Assembly: GCA_009760855.2 (NCBI GenBank)
Contig: WPIO01000004.1
Location: forward strand, 13,690,001-13,732,500
DNA length: 42,500 bases
Direction of reading: 5' to 3'
DNA from: Cristatella mucedo
Lineage: Eukaryota; Bryozoa; Phylactolaemata; Cristatellidae
Numbering within the stretch: the first letter of the stretch is position 1; each line of letters opens with the position of its first letter. Made by a program: the position numbers and the translations under genes. This document shows, piece by piece, positions 21,186 to 31,500 of this stretch. Below the pieces are notes generated by a model that saw nothing but the letters and a program-made list of their open reading frames with translations, was not told the DNA's origin and did no database searches.

Positions 21186-22800
21186 GTGAAAGCTCGCGCT
21201 GCCTGCCGTCTGCTGCCTGCCTGCAAGAGCTTTGGCAGCAAAGCCGCGAGTGTGCTCAGGCAAGGCACGGGACTCTTGCACATTCGTCTGTGACGATGCA
21301 CTTACGGCAGCACGGGCCCTTGCAGCGGCCCGATGGGATGGCCGGTGTGCTGAAAGAGGCTAGCTCGCAGCCCGGATGCGTGCAGTTCCGTTGATGCTAT
21401 ACAGCATTGATTGATTGCCGCTCTTTCCTCGAGCTATCGAGAGTGCACTGCTGTGAGCATCAGCTAGCAGGTTTTTAGTCGGGATTTCGAGTCAATCTCT
21501 CTACAGAGTCAGCACTACTTCAGCTGTAGAGCAGCCTATCCGGCGATGTTGATTTCGCTGAAGTCTCTCTGCTAGTTCTGTTGTCTCTCTGGGTGGCATT
21601 TGATGCTATTGATCGAAGCAACGAGCCAAGGTCTTCAGGCTAACTTTCCTTCCCGGCCCTCTTCGCATCTGTCGTGAGCCGTGGGCTCACCTGGAATCGG
21701 CTACAGCTGAAAGAAAGCAAATAATCGTGCGGTTGTCCACAGTTGGGCTAATGCTACTTGGGCCCACCCAGCTGTTTATCAAAGAAGTGCTTGGGCCAGA
21801 GCCATAAGCTGCAGTGTGTTCTCCAGAAGCTTCTGCTGGCGACTGCCAGGGGTTAGCACAGGTAAAGCGTAAATGCATTACACATTGCCTAACCATGCAC
21901 AATGGCGTCTGACGTTGCATTTTAAAACCAAACAGACACCAAACTTGCTTTAAAAAGCTAACTTAATGACTGTTGTGACTATCTTTTGAACTACAATTAT
22001 AATTATTCATCTTGTGTGTGTGTGTGTGCCTGTTCGTGTGTGCGTTTGCCGGCGTGCTTGTGCATACCTAACCTGCATTTCGAAACTACTGCATAAAAAG
22101 GTGCCTCTTCTTGTCGCCACTGCAAGTTGCTATGATGTACACTGACAATTCAATGTTTTTATTCTTGGAGTATTTTTTATATTTTTGTTATTATTTATTT
22201 TTATTATTGTTGGGAGTATTCCATTTCGTGGGCTTCGGCTTCTTTTTGCACAGCCGACCGGGTAGCATAATGCAAGCTTAAATAATGCAAGCTTTAATGC
22301 AAGCTTTCACTTCTAGCCTGAACCTTGTCTGCAGAAAGCGATACTTGCCAGGCGTAAGTTTTTTTTGGTCGATCGTTTTATGCTCTGCACTGCATTTTCG
22401 TTGAGCTTTTGTGCTGGCTACACCCTGCAAGATTGGCTTGAGAACCTACCTTGTCTGGCCTTGGCATGAAACCCACCTCTCTATGACAGCTATTGAGGGC
22501 AGACATATCACCAAGTAACGGTCGTTGCTGACATACCCTGTGCCAAAAAAAGGCATAGAAAACATGCAAAGGCCATAAAGCAAAAACTGCAATGGAAATT
22601 ACATGCTGTGTAAAAATATGGTGCTTATAAATGCCACGATATCATGGTCCTCTTTTTCATCAGCATGTTAGTGCCATGATTATCGTGACCATTATCGTGC
22701 TACATAAGATCGTAATGCGCTTATTTGTTCTCAATAAAATTGTCGTGCTTATGAGCACAAAACGGAGTTTTAGGAGCTGTACGTTGCCTTGTCTTTGCAG

Positions 22801-22869
22801 ATCGACTATCAGTGAGCGATGGTGAATATTCTGAGACTTCTGAAAGAGCATTTGCTGCTGATGCATCAG
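22801..22869 (+). CDS. ARHGAP29-like: RhoGAP gene, tail exon
   Basis: 69 nt, phase 1 at both ends. The acceptor TTGTCTTTGCAG and donor CAG|GTAACT are good. Only one frame is open: RLSVSDGEYSETSERAFAAD then AS. This is acidic/Ser-rich, consistent with the tail of this family. Phase fits the last exon. Confidence 0.62.
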
Positions 22870-24581
22870 GTAACTGCACTCCCGTTCACATCCGCTTGCT
22901 GCCACATTTTCTATGGTATCATCAGTCTAACACCGGCAACTGTGTGCTTGCATGCATTTTTGTCTTTTTCTACTAATCTCTAGATATATATGTGGATATA
23001 TGTATAAATGTATGCATGTACATATTCATACATAACGGTGAGCCTGTATTTGTCCACGTGTACCTAATAGCTTATGTGCGCTACTACACACAGTGACTGG
23101 AGGATAGCATGCTAACGATGTGCCTCTTACAAATCTAACGTGCTGCAGTCGATTCGTTAGTATCTGATAGTATGTGGCGTAAGACACTCTTGTCACGACC
23201 AGCTGAATGCAGCTAGCATCTCTAATGCACAGTGCAGACACTGATGCAGTTCCAAGCTGAGATCTGCAGATCAAAGCTGACTCAAAATATAATGTTTCAT
23301 CTTGGTACTGCATCAGGACCCTGCATGCTTGCGAGGTGTACTTTGCCATGATTAGATAACCCATGAAAGCCACGATCTAAACTGTTTCGTAAAATCGCCC
23401 TTTCGAGGACAGTGTCCCTGCTATTAAGGGTCTTCGGTAAGGACCTATAATAATCTCTCTCACCCCTTTGTCTCTCTCTCTCTCTCCTATCTCTGTCATA
23501 GCAAAAATTATGGATACCGATGACGGGTAATTGATAGGAAGGTGGATAAGTAAACTTTCTTGGTCCGAAACCCGTGAAAGCCTGGCCTGGCAAAAATGCA
23601 GCAGATGATGGCAGATCAAGCCAGATCGCCTGGCGCCACATTTTGGACAGCTGAGCGCTCTTATGAGATGAGAGAGACCCTGCAGTCATCGACTGCCTGA
23701 TCTAGACTACCGTGCATTGCAAGCATTCGTACACCCTTTGTTTCTCCCTCAGGTGGGCGTGCGTATGCTCATAGGGTCTGCTATAGGCGTGGGAGTTAGC
23801 ATGATACCTCTGCTATACGTGTAGAAAGGGTGCGTGCAACTAAGCACAGCACAGGTTTCCAGGCTGATCTCAGTCTGCGGTGCTGCTGCTGCTGTGATGC
23901 ACCCACCTTTGCGGCTACCGAGTTATCTACGGTAGTGGTAGTGATGACGTCGATTTTTCAGGACCCTCAACGCCACCGCGGTTGCCTAAGACCTAGCGAG
24001 CAGCTTCGGTGCACCTGGCATGCCCGTCGGTGCCGAAGGTAACACCGAGTGTGGAGCCTCTTTCAGCAGCAGTAGTTTGCTCGGCACATGTGCAGCAGCC
24101 CGTGCGTGAGACTCGTGGGTGTGATACTCGGCTGCTTCTCTGGCTGCCCCAACTATCGTGACGGTCTCCCTCGGGCTGGCCTCCGATCAAGCATGCATCG
24201 GGCCCACGCACCTTTCCTTTCGTAACCATTTTCAATTTTGCAAGCATGTTTTTTCCTCCTGCTCGTGCATGCGTTCGTTCAAAGTGACAGCCAGCTGGCT
24301 GCGCACCTCACTACTTGCTGCATCTGATGCTTTCCTATCGCCATCGTGCCGAGTGCAGCGCCATGCCATGTGGCAGCAAATAGCCAGCAGCGAAGGATTA
24401 GCACTTCTCTCAGTCGCTTTGCTGGCCTTCGTCGACGGGCGCATCGCTGGCTGCCTTGGGTGAAGGCACCCCGGCAAGTCAAATCGAGCTCTTGGGGGAG
24501 GGAAGAGGAGGAGGAGGAGGAGGCAGAGGAGTCCTTGTCTCTCGGAACCAGCAGCAGGCATGACATTCTTTCTTTGCCAAG
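22870..24581 (+). other. intron of the RhoGAP gene
   Basis: Contains a short (CT)n run near 23473-23486. No exon is needed for phase. The part from about 23860 on becomes GC-rich and has many spurious open frames; none shows a domain. Confidence 0.6.
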
Positions 24582-25435
24582 GTCGAACCGTCACTGCTAG
24601 GCCCTCTTTCGAGCAGTCGGCCTTCTGTTCGTCGCTGCCGCAGCATCGCCTGAAGCAGCAGCTGCAACACCAGCTTAAATACTTCGAAGGAGCCGCTGCC
24701 GTGCAGGAAGCCTGGCAGGGATCAGAGCGGGCAGCCGCCGACCCGGCTGCCGTCTGCAAGCTGGCCAGAACCGTCGGTTTAGGAGGCGGCAGCAGGGCCA
24801 GCGCAGCAGAAGCAGCATCTCGGGGCAGTTCGACCGTGGATGAGGCAGCCGGCTGGCAGACGGCGGCAGCTGAGACCTGCTGCCCTCACTCGAGCGACGG
24901 CCTCACCGAGCCCGAGCTGCCCGTCCCGCCCCCTCGCTTGGGACGCTCACTCATCGGCAATGCCGCCGGCCAGCAGGAGCGCTCGCCGCCGCCCACGCCG
25001 ACGGCCGACGTGCTACTGCAGAGGCGCGGCATGGATTCGAGCGCCGCCGAGCTGCTGCTTCGCGATGGTAGCCACCCGGGATCGCCGAGGACGATGCGCC
25101 TGAGCCTGCACGCCAGCAGCAGCCGCAACCCGCCGAGCACGTCCGTCGTCGGCGGCGGCCCCGAAATAGACACTCCACCGCCGCCGTCGATCACTCGAAG
25201 CAAGAGCATGTCTCGCATCGTGTTCTACTCGGATTTCGACACTGCCGGGCCGTCCGCAGCGGCCAGATTGCCTGCTGCCGCGGAGTCTGCGCCCGTCGGC
25301 GAGGCCGCAGGCGATGCTGCGAGTGGCAAGACGTTGCTCTCTGCTCGGCCGCCGCCAGCGGCTGGTCAGGAGGCTCGACCCGCTCAGCGCGCCCGCTCTA
25401 TGAAGCGCCTGTCCGACACGCCCCACTTTGTTTGA
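24582..25435 (+). CDS. ARHGAP29-like: RhoGAP gene, last coding exon with PDZ-ligand C-terminus
   Basis: 854 nt including the TGA stop, phase-1 start after TTCTTTCTTTGCCAAG. About 284 residues, rich in Ala, Ser, Pro and Arg, and GC-rich. It contains proline runs (PVPPPRLGR, PPPPSITRSKSMSR) and basic-Ser sites of the kind used by PKA or 14-3-3 proteins (RSKSMS, RARSMKRLSD). It ends SDTPHFV. The P-x-F-V end fits the class of C-terminal PDZ ligands known in ARHGAP29/45. Opposite-strand reading frames here are shadows of codon bias. Confidence 0.85.
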
Positions 25436-26504
25436 TCCAAGTTTTGTTGCGATTCCGCAGAATCTTCTGGAGTCATTGTTTTGCTGCCCTTGTGCCCATG
25501 TTGCATAATGCTTACGTGGAAAAAAGAGCAACCGTAATTAATAGACGTGCTCTTACCGGCTAGCGGCCGGTGCAGTACACAACGATGCCGTCATGAAATT
25601 GCCGGCTGCGCACTTGGTCCACAGTCGTTGTCAGCTAAGGCAGGGGGGCTGTGGAAAGCTCTGCAGGATGGCTAGTGGTGGCAGCCTGCTGTGGCCGACT
25701 TTATCAGTTTTACTGGTAAGGAGGGAGGAGCCGGGTGGCTGGCGGAAAGGATACGAGTCTCGTAGGCAGGGAGAAGGGAATTAGCCAGGCAGTCTATAAT
25801 AGTAATAATAATGCACTTGATAAAGCGCCCTCAGAGAACTTAGTCTCTTTCTAGGCGCTTTACATTTGCTGCAAAGGGAAATGCAATTGAATGGTAAGTA
25901 CAATCATGCTTGAAAAACAAACAAAATGAATAATATGGTTAGGGGTGACATGCACAGGGTCAGCATGCAAATGTGGTTAGTGGCAGCATGCAGTGTCAGC
26001 ACGCATAAGCACACCAAGGACGAATCACAGGGACCCACTAAATGCTGTCCTAAATAGGTGTTTTTAAGTTCCTTTTAAATGTGGTCAGGTCAGGGGATGT
26101 TTTGATGCAGGTCGGGAGGGAGTTCCAGGCTTTGGGAGCATATGAACTAAATGCACGGTCTCCAAAGTCTCCTTCTTGGCAGTGCATCTGGAGTCTTCAG
26201 AAGCAGCCGACCAGTCACAAACAGACCCAACAGGCAACATAGATGCCACCCGCATGACCACTGAAGCTCACAACTGCTAAATACGTCAATCAGCAAGCAT
26301 TACTCACGACTGAGGCAGAATTGCAAATATACCGACGATTAAAATCATAGGGCACAGTTACTACAGAACACAAAAACAGACGGCGACTTATTATTGAGAC
26401 TAACACCAACGAATGCATGCTCATGCAGAAATGCTAGCCACGGCAAGCTGGGCTAAACTGGAGTCGACATGAGTGGCACAGCTGTTGCACGAGAAGATGG
26501 TAAT
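25436..26504. other. intergenic region between the RhoGAP gene and WARS2
   Basis: 3' flank of the RhoGAP gene; no canonical AATAAA seen near its stop. The only feature recognised is a LINE 3' end at 25797-26172 in reverse orientation. Confidence 0.7.
25797..26172 (-). mobile_element. 5'-truncated non-LTR retrotransposon, 3' end
   Basis: On the - strand it encodes the last part of the RT protein (AFSSYAPKAWNSLP-like, FKRNLKT-like), then the 3' UTR and the terminal hairpin. The hairpin reads AAAGCGCC...GGCGCTTT with inner AGAGA/TCTCT and is followed by (TTA)n. It is very similar to the copy at 38162-38702. Confidence 0.88.
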
Positions 26505-26510
26505 TTTAAT
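26505..26510 (-). terminator. probable WARS2 poly(A) signal
   Basis: ATTAAA on the - strand, 36 nt after the WARS2 stop codon. This is the commonest variant of AATAAA. No other signal is closer. Confidence 0.55.
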
Positions 26511-26546
26511 CAAAAGCACTACTGTTGCAATTACAATAACAGGACG

Positions 26547-27668
26547 CTATAACGCAAGGCCAACCATCCTTTTCACATCCTTCATTACGTCTGCTGCAAT
26601 GGCCTGAGCCTTGGCATTTCCTATTGCCAAAACGCCCTCAATATAACCCGGCTCTCTCATGATCCGATGCATTGTCTCGCGGATGGGCGCTAGATGACTT
26701 ACAACGACATCGGCAACGTGGTTCTTGTATTCACCTGTGTCTAGACGTGAAGATTGCTCCACAATAGTAGCCGGGCTGAGGCCAGTTAATGCAGAGTGGA
26801 CATCGATCAGATTAGCCACGCCAGGCCTTAGGTTTGGTTCGTATGTCACGGCCGAGGTCGAATCCGTTATGGCCTTTTTAATGCTTTCGCGCAAAACCTC
26901 AGGCGAATCGTCGAGCTGTATCCTGCTTTTTGGATCCTCGTCCGACTTACTCATTTTCTTAGATGGATCCCTTAAACTTTTAATCCGCCTCGAGGTCGTG
27001 CTAAGCACGTCGCAGATGGGAAAGTAGTCCCCGTACAAGATATTGAATCTCTTGGCAATATCGCGACAAAGTTGCACATGCTGCAGTTGGTCATCACCCA
27101 CCGGCACATGCGTGGCTCTGTAGAGTAGGATGTCAGCAGCCATTAGCACAGGATACCCCACGAGACCAAAAGAATAACCGTCAGTACTTTTCGCTTTTTC
27201 CTTCCATTGAGGCACCAGTTTCAACCGACGCTCTGTAACCAGACAGGCAAATATCCAGCACAGTTCGGCGTGCTGAGGTATGCACGACTGCTGGAAAAGT
27301 ACGCTTCTACTAGGATCTATACCGCACGCTATAACGGCTGCGGCCGTTAAGCGAATGTTCTGCCGGAACTTCACACTGTCCTGCGACGTCGTTAGACTGT
27401 GCAGATCGGCAATACTGAATATCGGCTCCCGGTGCTGGGCCTGGAGGGCAACCCAATTCTGCAAGGCACCGAGGTAGTTGCCTAAATGCGGTACACCCGT
27501 CGCCTGGATAGCACTAAAGATCTTGTATCCGGTGTGGTCAACACTGACTCCTCTCACTGCCTTCCCATAGCTCGATGACCCACTGCCGTTCCGATAGCGT
27601 ACCTTAGCTTTAACGAATAGGGAGGAGAGCGAATGCGCCGGCAGACAGCAACGTATGGGGGCAGCCAT
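26547..27668 (-). CDS. WARS2: mitochondrial tryptophanyl-tRNA synthetase
   Basis: Single-exon gene for 373 residues. It charges mitochondrial tRNA-Trp with tryptophan for organelle translation. The start is the ATG at 27668; the frame continues upstream only to a TTG. The N-terminal about 40 residues are basic and Ser/Leu-rich (AAPIRCCLPAHSLSSLFVKA), fitting a mitochondrial presequence. The class I HIGH signature is PHLGNYLG (about residues 60-67) after FSAIQATG. The KMSKS loop is KKMSKSDED (about 237-245) after SLRDPS. ADLHSLT, GYPVLMAADILLYRATHVPV and GDDQLQH are family-typical Trp-binding/core segments. Length compares with about 360 in human. It is intact and not flanked by an A-tract, so it does not look like a recent retrocopy. 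It is divergently paired with PEX16. Confidence 0.97.
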   Translation of the reverse strand: MAAPIRCCLPAHSLSSLFVKAKVRYRNGSGSSSYGKAVRGVSVDHTGYKIFSAIQATGVPHLGNYLGALQNWVALQAQHREPIFSIADLHSLTTSQDSVKFRQNIRLTAAAVIACGIDPSRSVLFQQSCIPQHAELCWIFACLVTERRLKLVPQWKEKAKSTDGYSFGLVGYPVLMAADILLYRATHVPVGDDQLQHVQLCRDIAKRFNILYGDYFPICDVLSTTSRRIKSLRDPSKKMSKSDEDPKSRIQLDDSPEVLRESIKKAITDSTSAVTYEPNLRPGVANLIDVHSALTGLSPATIVEQSSRLDTGEYKNHVADVVVSHLAPIRETMHRIMREPGYIEGVLAIGNAKAQAIAADVMKDVKRMVGLAL

Positions 27669-27856
27669 GAAGGACGTAAGTCTGCTTCCGGCGACTAAAT
27701 ACTTAACAATATGACTCTTCAAGTACCACTAAATTATATTTTTAATAACTTAATTATGTAAGTTATGGATTACGCTGCGTTACTTTCACACGCCATATCC
27801 AGCCCGTAGAGGCGGTTCCCTTCGAACTACCGGAATTGGCCCCCCGCACGATCGGC
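27669..27856. promoter_or_regulatory. WARS2/PEX16 shared divergent promoter region
   Basis: Only 188 bp separate the two start codons, so both 5' UTRs and the promoters must lie here or overlap the genes. Two ETS-type cores are visible: CTTCCGG at 27685-27691 and CCGGAA at 27830-27835, one near each gene. An AT-rich centre (TTATATTTTTAATAA) sits between them. The promoter role is inferred from layout. Confidence 0.6.
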
Positions 27857-28019
27857 ATGGAGCCGCCTTCCGGCAGCAACGGGACTCACAACTTGGAAGG
27901 TGTATTACGCCTCTATCCACAGCAGCTTCTTCAGAACTGTCGAGAGTACATTATACATAACCCCGCTGGCTTCTCGAAGGTTGTGTCGGTCATGAGACTA
28001 TCATCTTACGTCGTCGGAG
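27857..28019 (+). CDS. PEX16: PEX16 exon 1
   Basis: Start ATG at 27857 (the longer frame begins only with TTG). 54 codons plus 1 nt; donor G|GTACGA. It encodes MEPPSGSNGTHNLEGVLRLY then PQQLLQNCREYIIHNPAGFS and KVVSVMRLSSYVVG. The 'Y(I/V)..(H/R)NPA ... R..SY(V/L)(V/L)(A/G)GR' pattern is the PEX16 N-terminus, with the final Gly-Arg restored across the junction. Confidence 0.9.
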
Positions 28020-28084
28020 GTACGAGTAGACCTGGTCTATGCGCGTTGTGGGCGTCTCTGCTCGCGGTCGCTTCTATTGATTAA

Positions 28085-29815
28085 TAATAATAATACATTT
28101 GTCATGGCACCCTCAGGGAACCCAATCTATATCTAGGCAATTTTGCATTTGTTGCAAAGGAAGCATTATCGAATGGTTAGTGTTAGCATGCTCAATAACA
28201 ACAAGCATAACATGAAACATGGTTAGGGGTGACATGCACAGAGTCAGCATGCAAATATGGTTAGTGGCTGCATGCACAGGGTCAACATGCAAATATGGTT
28301 AGTGGCAGCATTCACAGTGTCAGCACGGATAAGCACTCAAAGTGCCAATCATATTGACCGACTAAACGCTGCGATAAAAGTATGCGTTTTTAGTTTCTGT
28401 TTAAATGTGATCAAGTCAGGGAATGTCGCGACGAAAGTCGGAATTGAGTTCCAGCGTTTGGGAGGATACAAGCTAAAGGCACGGCTCTAAAGTATTTGAA
28501 TTCGTATAAAGGTATTGGTTAACGATTAGATTCCGAAAAGTGGGTTATACGATGCTTAGCCTGGTGGAGAAGTAAATCTGATAGGTAGACTGGAGACAAA
28601 GAATGGATGGACCTAAAAGTGAGTGACTGAACCATGAAGTCGATGCGTTGCTTTACTAGGAGCCGGTGCAGGTCATCGAGAAGTGGTGTGCTGTGGCACT
28701 TGCAAGGCTCTCTACAGACAAGCCTAGCTGCAGAGTTTTGTACCTGCTGAAAGAGCCTGATTGCACAGTTCGGTAGACCAGCACGCTGCAGAAGTCGAGA
28801 CGAGATGTCACAAATGTGTGGTCTAAGTTAGATGTAGTATCCCTGTCTAAACCAGCCCCAGTTTTAGCAATTTTATGGAGCTGGAAGTAGGCAGACTTGA
28901 CTGTGATGCTGATGTGGTCGTCTAATGAAAGGTCACTTTGGAACAGGACACCTATATTTCGTGCAGATTCAACAGGAGATATGCTGGCAGATCCAATTTT
29001 GAGCAGTAATCTTTTCAATTTCTGGATCACACTAGGCTTGCCCATAACTAGTAAGTAAGTTTTCATCATTCAATTTAAGAAAGTTTGCTGCCATCTATTT
29101 GTGGATGTCATCAATACATGCAGCAAGAGAGTTAAGAGAATTTGACGTGTTGGAGGGGTGGAAAGGATCAAAGCAAAGGTGCAACTGACAACTGAGTGTC
29201 ATCTGCATTGAAGTGAAAGCCTTGATTGTGCCTGGAAATCACATCGGCAAGAGGGAGAGTAGAAGCCATGAAAAAAATGGAACCAAACTTAGAGCCCTGA
29301 GGTACTTCAGAGGTTTCTCGGATTATCTGTGTCCATTCACATCAATACTCTGGAGTCTCCTACTGAGATGGACCTGAACCGTTGCAGTGCAGTGCCAGTG
29401 GTGCCCAGGCGAGATGAGAGAGGCACTAAAGAAGGACTTGGTGATCGATAGTATCAAAAGCTGCCGAAAGATCTAGCAAAACAAGCAGAGACTCTAGTAA
29501 GTCTGCATTCCTAAGCAGGTCGTTATACACCCTAAGCAATGTTGACTCTGTGGAGTGATTAGCTCTAAAACCAGACTGGAGCTTACTTACAAGGTTTGGA
29601 GTTTCAATATATGAGTTCAGCTGGTCTGCCACGGTTCCAGTGTTTTTGATAACAAAAAAAAAGTAGAAGGGAGACTGAACGAAGTTGCTCAAGTTCTCTT
29701 GGTTGAATGTTGATTTCTCATGTAGTGGCCTGACTGCAGCTCTTTTTAAAAGTGCTGGGATTCTCTCACCGTAGACATAACGTAAGGCTGTGTGCAAGGG
29801 GTGTAGCCCAGTCTA
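28085..29815 (-). mobile_element. 5'-truncated non-LTR retrotransposon in PEX16 intron 1
   Basis: On the - strand: N-terminal RT (HSTESTLLRVYNDLL, LVLLDLSAAFDTIDHQVLL), a decayed middle, then the C-terminal part (LVMGKPSVIQKLKRLLLKIG, SDLSLDDHISITVKS). The 3' UTR ends in (TTA)n at 28085-28097, only about 65 bp after the exon 1 donor. Frameshifts make it inactive. Its 3' UTR belongs to the same subfamily as 36688-38161. Confidence 0.88.
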
Positions 29816-30641
29816 AACGCCACCTTAGCTCAGTTTGGTGTCATCGATAACTTTGAATTCCTTGGTTCCTTAAAAGGCCTTTGCTCATAGTCCCACTTGC
29901 ATTGCACACTGTTGATCGTAGATGGCAAGGCGCTCTTGATGGCAGTACTAAAAGTTTGAATATGTTTGACCTGCTTGGCTCCGATGCAATGTATTGGACT
30001 ACCGGCTTATGTGGATGTGTTTGAAATATGGTGGATTTACTTACTTTACTAAGGACACAGAGAACCCCAGAATTATTAAGAGTGCCTCGGAAGCCCAAAG
30101 GACGGTCAAAAGCAGTAATCTTCCAACATGGAGTCACAGGCAAGGCCCAATGGCGATAGGATAGCCAGGGAAATTTCTTTGGTGGGACACCCTCGAGGAT
30201 GGATTGTGTTCAGATCCTTCCCTCGGTCTTTCATAGACCAGTTGCTGTATGTGCTTTCCTTTCCGGCAATACAGCAAAGGACCAGTGGCTGACACCACAT
30301 CGTTGTGTATAACTGACACGCAATATGTATAGCTGACTGCCAAGCCGTATAAAGTGCAGAGGCTTGCATTTGAGCTAGCGAATAAAAAACGCACGAGCAC
30401 AAATTTTGGCCCACAAGCCAATAAGGAATGAAGTACAAATCGTGGGGTGGACACAAAACTACAAGAGCCAGTAGCGAAACCAGGCCTTGAGAGCCTTGCC
30501 GGTGGACTCTGGGGCAGCACAGGGCTACTTTCTGCTGATTTCATCCTACCACTCCATCCAACTTCTTAACCTTGAATTGTAATCATGCTGATCAGTGCAT
30601 CCATTGCATTCGTCGTTCCAAGAGGCAGAGCTGGCTTCTGC

Positions 30642-30718
<77 letters not shown>

Positions 30719-31023
30719 GAAAGAACACCAGTGCGCCATTGGATGTCTTGGTATTTGCTCCTTACCACCTCATCATTTGAGCAATACCTTACCTTGCCCT
30801 CCTTTGTTTCCATCATACGAGCTGTGTGTGGAATGTGATAGATTACTTAAGCTAGTGTTCAAGCATGCTCGATGATTTATCCGATTGGGAATGGTCGGTA
30901 ATGTTACAAAGGACCAGCTCTGTCCCAGTTCAAGTAGGAGAGTGAAGCCAGCCGCATCCTGTGCGATTGCTGCTGAGCTAAGTTTCGATTGTTTACTCGC
31001 ATCAAGCGATTCTGTCGATTTAG
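29816..31023 (+). other. remaining part of PEX16 intron 1
   Basis: Holds a (CT)n tract at 30645-30716. Opposite-strand reading frames at 30106-30544 have no recognisable motif. Nothing else seen. Confidence 0.7.
30645..30716 (+). repeat. (CT)n microsatellite
   Basis: About 72 bp of pure CT in PEX16 intron 1. Confidence 0.97.
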
Positions 31024-31130
31024 GCCGGTCTTACGTCTTGTCCGAGCTGTTCTATTCGGGAGCAAACCTGCTCACAGCAATGCAGGAAGAGATCCTCTAC
31101 CAGGAAGCATGCCGCCAGGATCGAACACAG
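31024..31130 (+). CDS. PEX16: PEX16 exon 2
   Basis: 107 nt, phase 1 after CGATTTAG, phase 0 end at CAG|GTGTGT. It encodes (G)RSYVLSELFYSGANLLTA then MQEEILYQEACRQDRTQ. It matches the human segment with LSELVYSASNLL followed by a -GIL helix. Confidence 0.92.
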
Positions 31131-31316
31131 GTGTGTTCATCATTTCTTTGCCCTTACTGTTTTTGCTGTGCCACAATTTTCAGTTCCAGCCTATCACTGA
31201 GTAGCTTTATTGACAAAGGCCATCTGCTTATAGTAGGAGCTTAATAGATTGAATTAAAACCAGGCTTGCTATTTCTCAGTTCCTGGTTGTTGATGGCCTT
31301 AGTTTATAATAATAAT

Positions 31317-31500
31317 TATTATTATACATAATAACAATAATAATGCACTTGATAAAGCGCCCTCAGAGAACTTAATATCTCTCTAGGTGCTTGACATTTG
31401 CTGCAAAGGGAAATGCAATTGAATGGTGAGTAAAATTATTCATAATAGCACCCTCAGAGAACTCAAATCTCTTATCTGGGCACTTCACATGTGCTGCAAA
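31317..31500 (-). mobile_element. two LINE 3' tails in tandem, reverse orientation
   Basis: A tail with (TTA)n, the hairpin (AAGCGCCCTCAGAGAACTTA) and the sequence TTTGCTGCAAAGGGAAATGC is followed at once by a second tail (AATAGCACCCTCAGAGAACT ... CACATGTGCTGCAAAG). One copy probably inserted into the tail of the other. Confidence 0.75.

Larger units (their letters stand above)
5891..25435 (+). other. ARHGAP29-like: gene locus: RhoGAP protein of the ARHGAP29/ARHGAP45/GMIP group, 3' part
   Basis: RhoGAP proteins stimulate GTP hydrolysis by Rho-family GTPases. Members of this group also carry an N-terminal F-BAR region and a C1 zinc finger, neither of which I found here. The RhoGAP domain is clear. 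It has the arginine finger in GIYRISG, the LK.YLRQLPEPL segment across an exon junction, the HLRR element, NNIGIVFGPTL, and a final helix ending ARVIELL. Exons 6139-6279, 9450-9625, 12270-12350, 12711-12804, 12980-13061, 18981-19081, 19210-19297, 20245-20297, 20839-20900, 21139-21185, 22801-22869 and 24582-25435 join in one frame (1848 nt including the stop, about 615 aa). The protein ends in PHFV. From memory, vertebrate ARHGAP29 and ARHGAP45 also end in a P-x-F-V PDZ ligand (ARHGAP29 was first found as a PTPL1 partner). The RhoGAP exons and the last exon are firm; several tail exons are inferred from splice sites and phase. Confidence 0.88.

Noticed and set aside
25013-25531. 172-residue reading frame on the - strand, and other frames over 24840-25218.
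   Set aside because: Shadows of the GC-rich last exon of the RhoGAP gene.
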